Below are positions 55,166 through 64,000 of a stretch of DNA of 64,000 nt, piece by piece. The position numbers and the translations under genes were made by a program. The stretch comes from Coriolopsis trogii. Lineage: Eukaryota > Basidiomycota > Agaricomycetes > Polyporales > Polyporaceae. Below the pieces are notes generated by a model. The model was not told the origin of the DNA and made no database searches. It worked only from the letters and a program-made list of their open reading frames with translations. The DNA lies in assembly GCA_020543525.1 (NCBI GenBank), contig JAHYIO010000039.1, positions 310,001-374,000 of the forward strand, read 5' to 3'. The first letter of the stretch is position 1. Each line of letters begins with the position of its first letter.

Positions 55166-55686
55166 TATTGGAGCCCACCGCGAGGGGGTCGAATCCACAC
55201 AGCCGCACTCCGAGCCTCTGTGCTAGACGACACTCACCTACACTCTTTCACCTCCTTTGACTAGTCACAACGGCGTCACCTTCGACGTCCCAACCGCCCA
55301 GTCCGACTTTCCGCCTGCGACCGGCTGACTGGTCCAACGACCCGTATTCGCATCCGACGTCAGCCGACCACTCCCCCATTTCGGACGACGAGCACAACGT
55401 TACTCGGCTCCTCGACCTTGACTCCAACCCAGACGACGAACTACGCACTGCCTTCGACACCGTCAACCGACTACAGCAAGACACCTATTCGACGCGAAAC
55501 AGAGAACAAGTCCACGACGCCTTTCGGGCCAACCTTGGCCAAACTCAGCGTGCCTCCTCACCCGTCTCACGTGCATCCACTCCGCCTGTCTCAGCCTGGG
55601 CAACGTTACCTCTCTCCGTCAACGGCCAACCTAGTTTTCTCCCAATTGCAGGCACGCTTATTCAACAAATTCAGCTCGCTAACTCA

Positions 55687-58068
55687 ATGTCTTCCACGTT
55701 CCGACTACCACCACGCGGCGGCGCGGGAGCCCCCAACTTCGACCCGAACCAGCCAAGCGAAATCGAAACCTTTTTTGAAGACCTCGATTACCTCTTCGAG
55801 CAAGGACAGGTGCAGGACGATCAGAAGAAAAAGGAACACGCGACACGCTACGCCCCGCCCTCCGAAAAAGCGCTCTGGAGAGGACTCATCGCATATACTG
55901 ACCAGAACAAAACTTACGACGACTTTTGTAAGGCAGTGGTAAAGGAGTACCTAGGCGAAGATGGGAAACGTCTCCATTCACTCAGCGACCTCCAAGCCTT
56001 AGTGACCGCCACCGCCACCTCCCGCATCCATTCCACGTCCGACTTCACCGTCTACAGCCGCAAATTCCGGGTACTTGCTAACTATCTCGTCACGCACGAC
56101 ATACTACGCGCGGACGATCGCGACCGCCTCTTCCTCAAAGGCCTCCCTGACCAACTTCGCGCACAAGTACTCGAACGTCTCCGTTACAAGTGTCCTGATG
56201 TCCTGGCGCCGCGGAACCCATACAATGTTCAACAGGTCACGGAGGCCACTGAATTTGTTCTTGACTCACAGGACGAAGACATCCAATACCTTGGGACACG
56301 TACACCTGCCGCCACTGCAACTTCCACGCCGTCTACAAGGCCTCAACCGACAATCAAGACCGAACCCGACTTAGCAAGTGCAGTCAAGGTGCTAGCTCAG
56401 GAACTCCGCCACCTCCTGCAGCCTCCCACCCAAGCGCTGTGCCGTCAACTCCCGCCGCATCTCGACGCACAGACGGCTCCGCAACGACCGGCCGGCTGTG
56501 TCTACTGCGCCGACGAAGGCCACCAGATACGGGCATGTCCTGCGGTCGAGGCTGACATCAACGCACGTCTCATAAAGCGAGGCCCAACTGGCCATATCAT
56601 TCTCGCCTCCGGCCGCTACATCCCTGCCTCTGCCACAGCCGACAACGTGCGCGCACGAGTACAAGAGTATTACCGCCAGAATCCAGACGAACGCCCGCAC
56701 CCGCCTATCGCCCAACAGCAGCTCTTCTTCTCCCCAGTCCTTCGTCAACCCGTGCTCACCCAAAATTACCCAAACTCGTCCATCGACGCACCACCTGATA
56801 TGCCTACCATCGCTCGGGAAGACGTCTACGCGGCATTCAACAAGGGCAAGCAACCTGCTCAAGACCGGCGCCACCTAACCCGCGACCAGCGCGCCGAAAT
56901 ACGCCAAGCACGATTCGACAAACCAGACGCACTCAGTGAAGAACCCCTGCCAGCACGGGGTGTTAGCCGCAAATGGGAACAAGTTCCTCGACGCGCCCAC
57001 ATTGAGGAGGTCGAGGAAGAGAACATACCAGTCGCCGAGTCCTCCGTCTCGCAGACAGCACCTCCACCGACAGTAACTCCGTCGTCAACGCCTGAACATC
57101 CTTTCGCATCAGCCCGGGATGCTGTGTACGCTCCCCCGCAGACTCGCAACTTCGCTGCACCTGTCAAATCTGCTCCGCCGACCAGGAAATCCGATCCCGC
57201 CTATCGAACCACCGCCCCCGTCTACGACAAGCAACACGCTATCAACGTCTTCAAGCGATGTCTCGAGGCGCCAATCTCTCTCACCCACGAAGAACTACTC
57301 GCGCTCGCCCCTGAGATTCGCTACGCAACACGTGAAGCGTGTTCTGCGCGGCGAGTCCCGGTGGACACGAACCTCTTGGCTGACGCACCATTGCTACCTA
57401 CCTCGAACGAGACTCCCCCGAGCCCATCACGCGCACAGGAACGCGCTGACTTATTTCTCAACGACATGCCTAACAGTTTCACGCAGTCCACTGATCCTCC
57501 ACCAGGCTCGCTCGTCATCAACGACCCGTTCGAACAATACCTACGCGCTCTGCCTCCCGGTGAGCTGGCGGCTCCCATCCGAGTTTCGCTCGACTCTGCT
57601 GCCATCCGAGCCATTGACGGTCTGTTTCAGCCGGCCGCACACGTTTCGTGCATCCTTGATAGCGGTTCCGCCATAGTGTCAATGTCAGAAGACCTCTGCC
57701 ATCACCTGGGCCTCGCCTACGACCCTCGCATCATTCTCGAGATGCAGAGTGCCAATGGTGCCCTCAACAATTCACTCGGTCTCGCACGAAATGTGCCGGT
57801 CCGGTTTGGTGCCATAATAGTTTTTCTTCAATTTCATATCATTCGCTCGCCTGCTTACGATGTCTTACTTGGTCGCCCGTTTGATATCTTAACAGAGAGC
57901 CTCGTAAAAACAACCCGCGACGGCACCCAGTCTATCACCCTCTTTGATCCCAACTCTGACCTCCAATCAGTAATCCCCACCCTGCCACGACGCGAACCGC
58001 AATATCTACGAGGTCTCTCATCACCGCCTAGCTCTGCCGGTGTGGATTTTCGCGACTCGATGATCTGA
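55687..58068 (+). CDS. Gypsy Gag-protease
   Basis: 793 aa from the first in-frame ATG (MSSTFRLPPRGGAG). Gag part: FFEDLDYLFEQG, WRGLIAYTDQNKTYDDF, FRVLANYLVTHDIL and LFLKGLPDQLR. A zinc-knuckle-like CVYCADEGHQIRAC follows. The aspartic protease is at the end: CILDSGSAIVSM and LLGRPFDILTE. The same frame is open for about 140 codons before the ATG (from about 55262) without Met, with SDDEHNVTRLLDLDSNPDDE. Directly before it stands a pyrimidine-rich tract ending TTTGACTAG that would make a good 3' splice site. It ends 36 nt inside the pol frame. Confidence 0.88.
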   Translation: MSSTFRLPPRGGAGAPNFDPNQPSEIETFFEDLDYLFEQGQVQDDQKKKEHATRYAPPSEKALWRGLIAYTDQNKTYDDFCKAVVKEYLGEDGKRLHSLSDLQALVTATATSRIHSTSDFTVYSRKFRVLANYLVTHDILRADDRDRLFLKGLPDQLRAQVLERLRYKCPDVLAPRNPYNVQQVTEATEFVLDSQDEDIQYLGTRTPAATATSTPSTRPQPTIKTEPDLASAVKVLAQELRHLLQPPTQALCRQLPPHLDAQTAPQRPAGCVYCADEGHQIRACPAVEADINARLIKRGPTGHIILASGRYIPASATADNVRARVQEYYRQNPDERPHPPIAQQQLFFSPVLRQPVLTQNYPNSSIDAPPDMPTIAREDVYAAFNKGKQPAQDRRHLTRDQRAEIRQARFDKPDALSEEPLPARGVSRKWEQVPRRAHIEEVEEENIPVAESSVSQTAPPPTVTPSSTPEHPFASARDAVYAPPQTRNFAAPVKSAPPTRKSDPAYRTTAPVYDKQHAINVFKRCLEAPISLTHEELLALAPEIRYATREACSARRVPVDTNLLADAPLLPTSNETPPSPSRAQERADLFLNDMPNSFTQSTDPPPGSLVINDPFEQYLRALPPGELAAPIRVSLDSAAIRAIDGLFQPAAHVSCILDSGSAIVSMSEDLCHHLGLAYDPRIILEMQSANGALNNSLGLARNVPVRFGAIIVFLQFHIIRSPAYDVLLGRPFDILTESLVKTTRDGTQSITLFDPNSDLQSVIPTLPRREPQYLRGLSSPPSSAGVDFRDSMI

Positions 58069-61000
58069 TCTCTGACCAGGGAGATGTCGCGCTTGTTCTC
58101 AGCTCTATCCCCGGCATCCCCGACTCGCTAGCGCTCATAGCCTCGACCACACTCTCCGCTAATTTTGACCACTCAACGCTCGACCTCCTCTACCTTTCTG
58201 CCTGCGACCCCTCTTTGCTCAACACTGAGTCCCTATGCGACCCATCCTTCCCGTATGCAACACTCTACAATCACCGGTCCAATAGCACCACCTGCCATAA
58301 TCCCACAGCCATCGCCTCGACGACAGCGCCCCTAACCGAACGATCTCCCACAGTACCCGTCCCCGTGTTCTCCATCCACTCGCATGCCATTTCGTCACCT
58401 TCATACACACGACACCCCTCGGCTCCTGTCGTCCGTCCGTCTTCCACGCCGGGCGTACTCAACATCGCCAAGCCTGCCCAGCCGTCTGCACAACCAACGT
58501 ATGCTGCCACCAAAAAGAAGTACAAACCTGTCGCGCGCAAAACAAAGCCGGTGCTTGCGCCCCTTCCAGACAAATTCCGTATCATCCGCAACATTACTGG
58601 CAACCCTCTCGCTGAGCTTCCGCGACTTCCCTCCCATCCTCCGCCATTCTCGCCGACTGGTCGCTACACAGAGGACCGCAAAGCACGCATCGACGCGAAC
58701 CATCCTGGCGACTTCATCTGGCCTCAAGAACGACTCCTGCTGCACCACCTCCTCTCACTGCATCATGACGCATTCGCCTGGGATGACAGCGAGCGCGGGT
58801 CCTTCAAACGCGAATACTTTCCGGACATCATCATTCCAACCATTGACCACGTCCCATGGGTACAGAAGAACCGCCCGCTCCCACCAGGCCTCCGTGATCG
58901 CATCTGCGAAATCATTCGCTCAAAAGAGGCTGCCGGTGTGTACGAACCGTCTAACTCATCTTACAGGTCACGCTGGTTTTGTGTTGTGAAAAAGGACGGC
59001 TCGTCTCTACGCCTTGTCCACTCACTCAAACCTCTCAACGCGGTCACCATTCAACACTCAGGCGTGCCACCATTCACTGAGGAGTTGGCTGACCATCTCG
59101 CAGGACGCGCGTGTGGAGGTGTCCTCGACCTCTACGTCGGCTACGACGAGCGCCGCATTGCTGAAGAATCCCGCGACCTCACCACCTTCATGACACCATA
59201 CGGCGCGCGTCGACTGGTCACCCTGCCCATGGGTTGGACCAATTCCGTTCCTATTTTTCATGATGACGTTACTTACATACTTCAGCCCGAAATCCCAGAC
59301 TTTTGTGTTGTTTTCATAGACGATGTTTCGACGCGCGGCCCTGAAACGCGCTACGAACTCCCCAACGGCGGCTTCGAAACTATTCCCGACAATCCCGGCA
59401 TACGACGCTTCGTCTGGGAGTACCTCGGAAACGTCAATCGCATCATTCAACGCATGAAGTACGCGGGTGGCACATTCAGCGGCCCAAAGGCCTTTATCCT
59501 CCTCGACGAATACACAGCAATTGGCCACCGCTGCACGTACGCCGGTCGCGTACCCGAGCCCTCCAACTATGCAAAAATCACCAATTGGGGTCCATGCAAG
59601 AATCTTTCCGACGTCCGCGCCTTCCTCGGCACGGTTGGTGTGGCACGCGCCTTCATCGCCAACTTCGGCAAGCTCGCCTGGCCTCTCACTCAACTAACGC
59701 GTAAAGATGTACTCTTCGTGTGGGGACCCGAACAAGAACGAGCGCAGACCGCTCTCAAGGACGCTCTCATTGCCTCGCCAGCTCTCCGTCCAATCAACTA
59801 CGACTCCCCGGCCGACGTCATCCTCGCTGTCGACACCTCCAAGATTGCAATTGGTTACCTCCTGGCGCAATGCGCTCTGGACGCTCCCACCCGTCGACAC
59901 TACGCCCGCTTTGGATCGATCGTACTCAACGAACGGGAGGCAGCCTATTCGCAAGCCAAACTCGAACTCTACGGTCTCTTCCGCTCCCTTCGGGCCACAA
60001 AGCGATTACTCATAGGCGTACGCAACCTCGTGGTCGAAGTCGATGCCAAATATATCAAGGGAATGCTCAACAACCCTGACGACGTCCCCAGCGCGTCCAT
60101 AAACAGGTGGATTGTTTCCATACTCACATTTCACTTCCGCCTAGTCCATGTTCCTGGCGCCATGCATGGCCCCGACGGCCTCTCACGACGACCATGCCAA
60201 CCGCAAGATGCTGCTGACCCGGACGACGACGACGACGACGACTGGATCGACCGCCTCAACGGCCTTCTGCACCTCATCAACCCCGCACCCTTTCATTGTC
60301 GGCGACTACCCCCACCGACATCTCTCCCAATGATGGACGCACAGAAGCCCCCATCCCTATTCTCCTCCTCACCTGCATCCATTACGCTCTCTTCGGTACC
60401 TTCACGGGTTTATTCTCCTATGATATGTTCCATTTCTCCTCTCGATGCGCTCTCGCTTTCTCTCCGGCTCGCATATTCGGCTCGTTCCCCTGGCGCTTCT
60501 TGCACATCTCCACCTCTCCTACCTAAACTCAATTATCCACATCGCATTTCCTCTCTTTCTCTCTATCCAGTGTCCATTCTACATTCAGATAACCCCTCTA
60601 CAACATTACAAATACAAACAAACCCCTCTATAACACCAGAAAAAATCGAAAACAACAAAATACCGTCTTCCGACTCTATCCCCGAGCACTCCGACATCGC
60701 CGACACCCCCGAACCCCCCTCCATTTCCATCCCCCGCTCAGCCTCCGCCAATACTGAAGACCTCCGCCTAATACAAGTTCTCAATTACCTCAAAACGTTC
60801 CGGGCTCCGCCTGAACTCGACCCCCCCGCTCTCGTATCATTCATCAACTATGCAGGCCGCTTCTTCCTCCGCTCAGACCAACTCTTTCGACGTTCGCCCT
60901 CCCTCGCGCACCGATTGGTTATCTGGCCGGACGACCGCCTCCGCATCCTCGCGCAAGCACACGACGACGTGGGACACAAAGGAGTGTATGCAACAACAGC

Positions 61001-62171
61001 GCTACTGGCGGAACGCGTCTGGTGGCCGCACATGAAAGCGGACATCCACTGGTATGTACGCACTTGCCATCTCTGCCAGGTCCGCCAGCTTCGACAAGTC
61101 ACCCTGCCTCCCACTGTCGCCACACCCGCTCCGCTGTTTGTCAAAATCTATGTCGACACAATGCACCTCCCCACGTCGAACGGCTTCAAATATCTGGTAC
61201 AAGGCCGATGCTCCCTCACCTCGTATCCCGAAGCGCGCGCACTCCGACGCGAGACTGGCCAGGCCCTCGGTGCATGGCTCTTCCAAGACGTGTTAACACG
61301 TTGGGGCTGCCTGCGCGAGATTGTCAGCGACAACGGAACACCTTTCATCAAAGCCCTCACCTACCTCGAGAAGCAGTACGGCATCAAACACATCCGCATC
61401 TCTGGCTACAACTCACAGGCTAACGGCGCGGTGGAACACCCCCACTTCGACTTCCGCCAGTCCCTGTTCAAGGCTGCCGCTGGAGACCAGTCGAAATGGT
61501 CACAGCACGTCCACCATGTGCTCTGGGCCGACCGCATCACCATCCGTCGACGGCTCGGATGCTCACCGTACTTTGCCACCACCGGCTGCCAGCCAATCCT
61601 CCCCTTCGACATCACCGAAGCCACATACCTTATGCCTACACCCGACTCGCTCATCTCCACCACTGACCTCATCGGAGCTCGCGCACGCGCCCTCGCCCGC
61701 CGTCAGGACGACCTCGCTCGCATCCATTCAAAAGTCTATGAAGCTCGCCTCCGCGCCGCACGACAGCTCAAGCGCGACCGCATGGACTCTCTGCGCGACT
61801 TCGACTTTGGTCGGGGCGCGCTGGTCCTCGTCCGCAACACCGCCATCGAGAAATCGCTCAATAAAAAGATGCGCCCTCGCTATCTGGGTCCCTTCGTCGT
61901 CCTCTCGCGCAACAGTGGCGGTGCTTACATCGTCTGCGAGCTCGACGGCAGTGTCTTCGACCGCCCTGTAGCCGCGTTTCGCCTCATCCCTTACCTCGCC
62001 CGCACTCACATCCATCTACCATGGCTCGACGCCGCAGACTACCTCGACATCACAACAGCGCGTCTCCGCGAGATGGAGGCCTCCCGGGACATGGGCGACG
62101 ACGATGACGACAATATGGAAGAAACATCCAATCCGGACAGCCAGCTGCGCCCCGACGACGCACCTGTGTGA
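58033..62171 (+). CDS. Gypsy Pol (RT-RNase H-integrase)
   Basis: The pol frame is -1 to gag-protease and opens after a TAG at about 58030, so about 36 nt overlap. No usual slippery heptamer was seen there. RT: VYEPSNSSYRSRWFCVVKK, LDLYVGYDERRI (first Asp), LPMGWTNSVPIFHDDV and VVFIDDVSTRG (catalytic Asp pair, FIDD). RNase H: ILAVDTSKIAIGYLL and VEVDAKYIKGML. Integrase: zinc-finger HDDVGHKG with CHLCQ, then Asp in IYVDTMHL, Asp in IVSDNGTP and Glu in NGAVEHPH. The C-terminus has RPRYLGPFVVLSRNSGGAYI and no chromodomain that I can see. The frame is fully open to 62171, so the element could be active. Confidence 0.88.
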
Positions 62172-62348
62172 CCTGTTCCGGACACACCCCGGCGACGATG
62201 TCCTCACGCTGCACCGCAGATGGGGAAAGAGTCGAATCGAGTCATCACGGTCCAGACTGTGCGAGTGTATGCTCGCTTTCGTACGTGGTTCATTCCTGCT
62301 TTGTTTCACTTCCGCTGCCTTCGTAGACCGTGGACGGTCTAGATTTCA

Positions 62349-62360
62349 GTGGGGGGGAGA
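62349..62360 (+). other. Gypsy polypurine tract
   Basis: GTGGGGGGGAGA stands immediately before the 3' LTR and is the expected plus-strand primer. Confidence 0.75.
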
Positions 62361-62950
62361 TGATGGGCAGCCCGCTGTGCTGAGCGTGCAGCCCGCGGAT
62401 GTCAGTCAGCATCCGCAGGCGAAGCGTACAAGCCGGTGGGCTCAGTCAGCATCTCGCTTGCCTTTTTTGTACTATCCGCTCTGTCTCGTCTACGATAGGT
62501 TCCTGTCGGTAGTCCAGGTCTCGTCTGGCCCGCTCTGTGTATTTTCTCTTTGTATCCGACCCCCTTACTCTCTTTTTCATGATCGCGACGCGTCGGCCAC
62601 GCACCACGTGACCGCGCCCCTTCCATAGCGCCGTCGTGTTCGTCTCCTCTCTGCCTTCGCGTCACTCGTTCTAAGACCTTTCTGCTGTCCCTCGCTCCCC
62701 CTGTATGCTGCGTCCTTCGTATATAGGTTGATCTGTAGCTACGGAGATATACATGTTCTAGTTCCCCTCCACTTCCGTGTGCGACCGCGACTTCGACCTG
62801 TGGCTTGCGACCTTCGACCTCGACACTCGGCTTCGCCTCGTGTCTCGCGCTTCTACTCTCATCCTCTCTCTCACCCACTCATGTCCTCTCGTCCACGTTC
62901 GGCGGACTCGCCCTCGCATCGTCAGTCCCAGCGGCGGGACAGACTCATCA
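62361..62950 (+). repeat. Gypsy 3' LTR
   Basis: 590 bp; TG...CA ends. Differences noticed against the 5' LTR include TTTTTTG for TTTTTCG and GTGACCGCG for GTGACTGCG. Confidence 0.9.
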
Positions 62951-63494
62951 ACGTTGTGGGTTGATTAACTGGTGTCGGGGAGGCATGGTGTATGCAGCAA
63001 GATAGCGCGCGAGTCGGATGAGACTGTAAGGATATGGGCGCTCCCATTACCTTTTTCGTACTGCTACGCTCGGCGCCTTACGCGCCTCTTTCTCTCTCTC
63101 TCTCTTGCTCTATTCTTCCTATGACTCGACTCGATTCCTTTTGCTTTCCTAAACACTCCTATTCTTTCTAATCTTACCAATCCATTCGGCTCCCGGCTAC
63201 TACACACCCGAGGAGCGTCTACATCATGTATATAATCTCTCTAGTCTCCGGGAATATGCCCCAGCTCTATCGAAGATACGACTTTGACCACTCATATCGC
63301 TTCTTCGACCAGATTGCTCTCTTGTGTTTCTCGACGCGACCGACTTGACCTCTCGCTCAAAACGCCCCGAGGCCTATCGGACGCCCGAGTTTCTCACATT
63401 TTTTGAGTGTTCTAAAATTTTTTTCGTGTCTCGAAGCTGACGCTCGCGGTCTGATCACCCGCCAGTTGACAGCTTCTACTCGAACGTTCACGCT
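62951..63494 (+). promoter_or_regulatory. Upstream region of the last ORF, possible LTR
   Basis: Contains CT-rich tracts (63087-63115), a TATA box (TGTATATAA near 63228) and long T runs near 63400. TGTCGGGG at 62973 could be an LTR start, but no second copy lies within the window, so this cannot be decided. Confidence 0.3.
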
Positions 63495-64000
63495 ATGTCG
63501 ACAGCGACGAATGTTCGTAATAGCAAACGGACCTTTTCGGAGGCGGCCGTCTCCCTTACCGGTACCGAAGAACGCGTACGCCGGGAGGTGAGTTCGAGTT
63601 CGGGAGCCGAACTCGAGGGATTAGGTGAGTGCCCCAGTCCCATTTTCATCCCTCCTCCACTTCCTCCCGTCGAAGCATCGAAGTCTCGATGGTCGAAACC
63701 CAAGAAGAAACCACTTCTCGCTGACTCCGACAAGGAACTCAGCGAGAAGTGGGGTCTCCAAGGCTATGTTCAGAACAGGGAGTTGTCCGGAGGGCGGGTG
63801 ACACGCACTGCGACACGCGCGGCTCGTGAGAACGGGGATTCAACCCCTCGGACGGAGGGCGCGGTAAGCAGTATTCTTAGTAGTAGAAGCGGGGCGCGCG
63901 AGGATGACAACGCGGCGCCCGGCTCTCAAAAGACGGTGCGCGTACAAACGCAGCAACCGGCGCCCGAGCAGCAGGCCCCTGTGGTCAAAACTGCGCTCAT
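63495..64000 (+). CDS. Partial ORF running off the window, possibly Gag of another retroelement
   Basis: An ATG at 63495 opens a frame that stays open for 168 codons to the window end. It begins MSTATNVRNSKRTFSEAAVS, is rich in Ser, Arg, Glu and Pro, and contains KSRWSKPKKKPLLADSDKEL and a run of TRTATRAARENG. There are no introns. The composition and the LTR-like leader suggest a retrotransposon Gag N-terminus, but no diagnostic domain is reached. It could also be a host gene. Confidence 0.45.
   Translation, partial: MSTATNVRNSKRTFSEAAVSLTGTEERVRREVSSSSGAELEGLGECPSPIFIPPPLPPVEASKSRWSKPKKKPLLADSDKELSEKWGLQGYVQNRELSGGRVTRTATRAARENGDSTPRTEGAVSSILSSRSGAREDDNAAPGSQKTVRVQTQQPAPEQQAPVVKTAL

Larger units (their letters stand above)
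54576..62950 (+). mobile_element. Complete Ty3/gypsy-type LTR retrotransposon
   Basis: 8375 bp between two 590-bp LTRs (54576-55165 and 62361-62950) that begin TGATGGG and end ACTCATCA. A 4-bp ACGT stands on both outer sides (54572-54575, 62951-62954) as target duplication. I noticed five base differences between the LTRs (about 0.8 percent), so this insertion is older than the copia pair, but still young. Integrase follows RNase H as in gypsy elements. A TGG two bases or so after the LTR (55169) may start the primer site. Confidence 0.9.

Noticed and set aside
55418..55942. 174-aa ORF overlapping the start of gypsy Gag
   Set aside because: It is in the wrong frame and ends inside Gag; the Gag frame itself is open through the same region and continues into the conserved domain.
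60220..60245. GAC/ACG triplet run in the gypsy pol gene
   Set aside because: It encodes a short acidic stretch between RNase H and integrase; it is not an independent repeat feature.
1..64000. CRISPR array, bacterial operon signals or rRNA genes
   Set aside because: No regularly spaced repeats, Shine-Dalgarno pattern or rRNA sequence; spliced genes show a fungal nuclear genome.

Overview
The window looks like a repeat-rich segment of a filamentous basidiomycete genome (Agaricomycetes, perhaps Polyporales-like). Genes are split by short GT-AG introns of about 50-80 nt. Housekeeping genes of fungal type are present (Hikeshi/OPI10, alanine aminotransferase, a leukotriene-B4-dehydrogenase-like reductase, a secreted S53 sedolisin), and the right half is filled with fungal LTR retrotransposons and an agaricomycete DNA-transposon-like gene. 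The species cannot be named from the sequence alone.

Layout. (1) 0-15 kb, all on the minus strand: a clustered array of two unrecognised families, called A and B here. A is about 230 aa, nuclear-looking, three exons, the last only a few codons. B is about 600 aa, three exons, with a PD-(D/E)XK-nuclease-like motif set and a disordered basic/acidic tail. The order in the direction of transcription is A4(pseudogene)-B2-A3, then A2-B1-A1. A CDC20 relic and a tRNA-Leu(AAG) gene lie between the two blocks. (2) 15.9-24.9 kb: an ordinary island with the S53 peptidase and Hikeshi (minus) and the MDR reductase and alanine aminotransferase (plus). (3) 26-32.4 kb, all on the plus strand: B3 (one nonsense codon), A5, A6 (pseudogene), A7. 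The A/B arrays therefore point away from the island on both sides, and a 1.2-kb inverted duplication (segment C plus A4, and segment C plus A6) flanks it. (4) 33-34.4 kb: an S53 relic, a tRNA-Leu-like relic and a 0.67-kb inverted-repeat element with hairpin ends. (5) 34.6-49.3 kb: a minus-strand gene (D) split by a 13-kb nested Ty1/copia complex with four 567-bp LTRs. (6) 50.2-54.5 kb: a KDZ/Plavaka-like multi-exon gene. (7) 54.6-62.95 kb: a complete Ty3/gypsy-type element with 590-bp LTRs. (8) 63.5-64 kb: an open frame running off the window.

The most interesting signal is the repeated two-gene module B->A. It occurs three times with the same strand, order and 0.4-0.55-kb spacing, and extra A copies lie around it. 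All three B copies keep a P-D-F ... W-E-(V/I)-K-P motif pair typical of PD-(D/E)XK phosphodiesterases. Every A gene read through to its end except the decayed A6 ends in a micro-exon, and five A genes share an upstream sequence element. Function is not known; a nuclease-plus-partner system is an inference.

The copia complex can be reconstructed completely from its LTRs and target-site duplications: one element inserted in gene D (duplication ctgtt), a second inserted in opposite orientation into the first (duplication tccac), and then an inversion by recombination between the two inverted 4.5-kb arms. This left an apparently intact element with mismatched flanks. All coordinates and splice sites were read by eye; frame arithmetic was checked for the A and B genes, Hikeshi and alanine aminotransferase.
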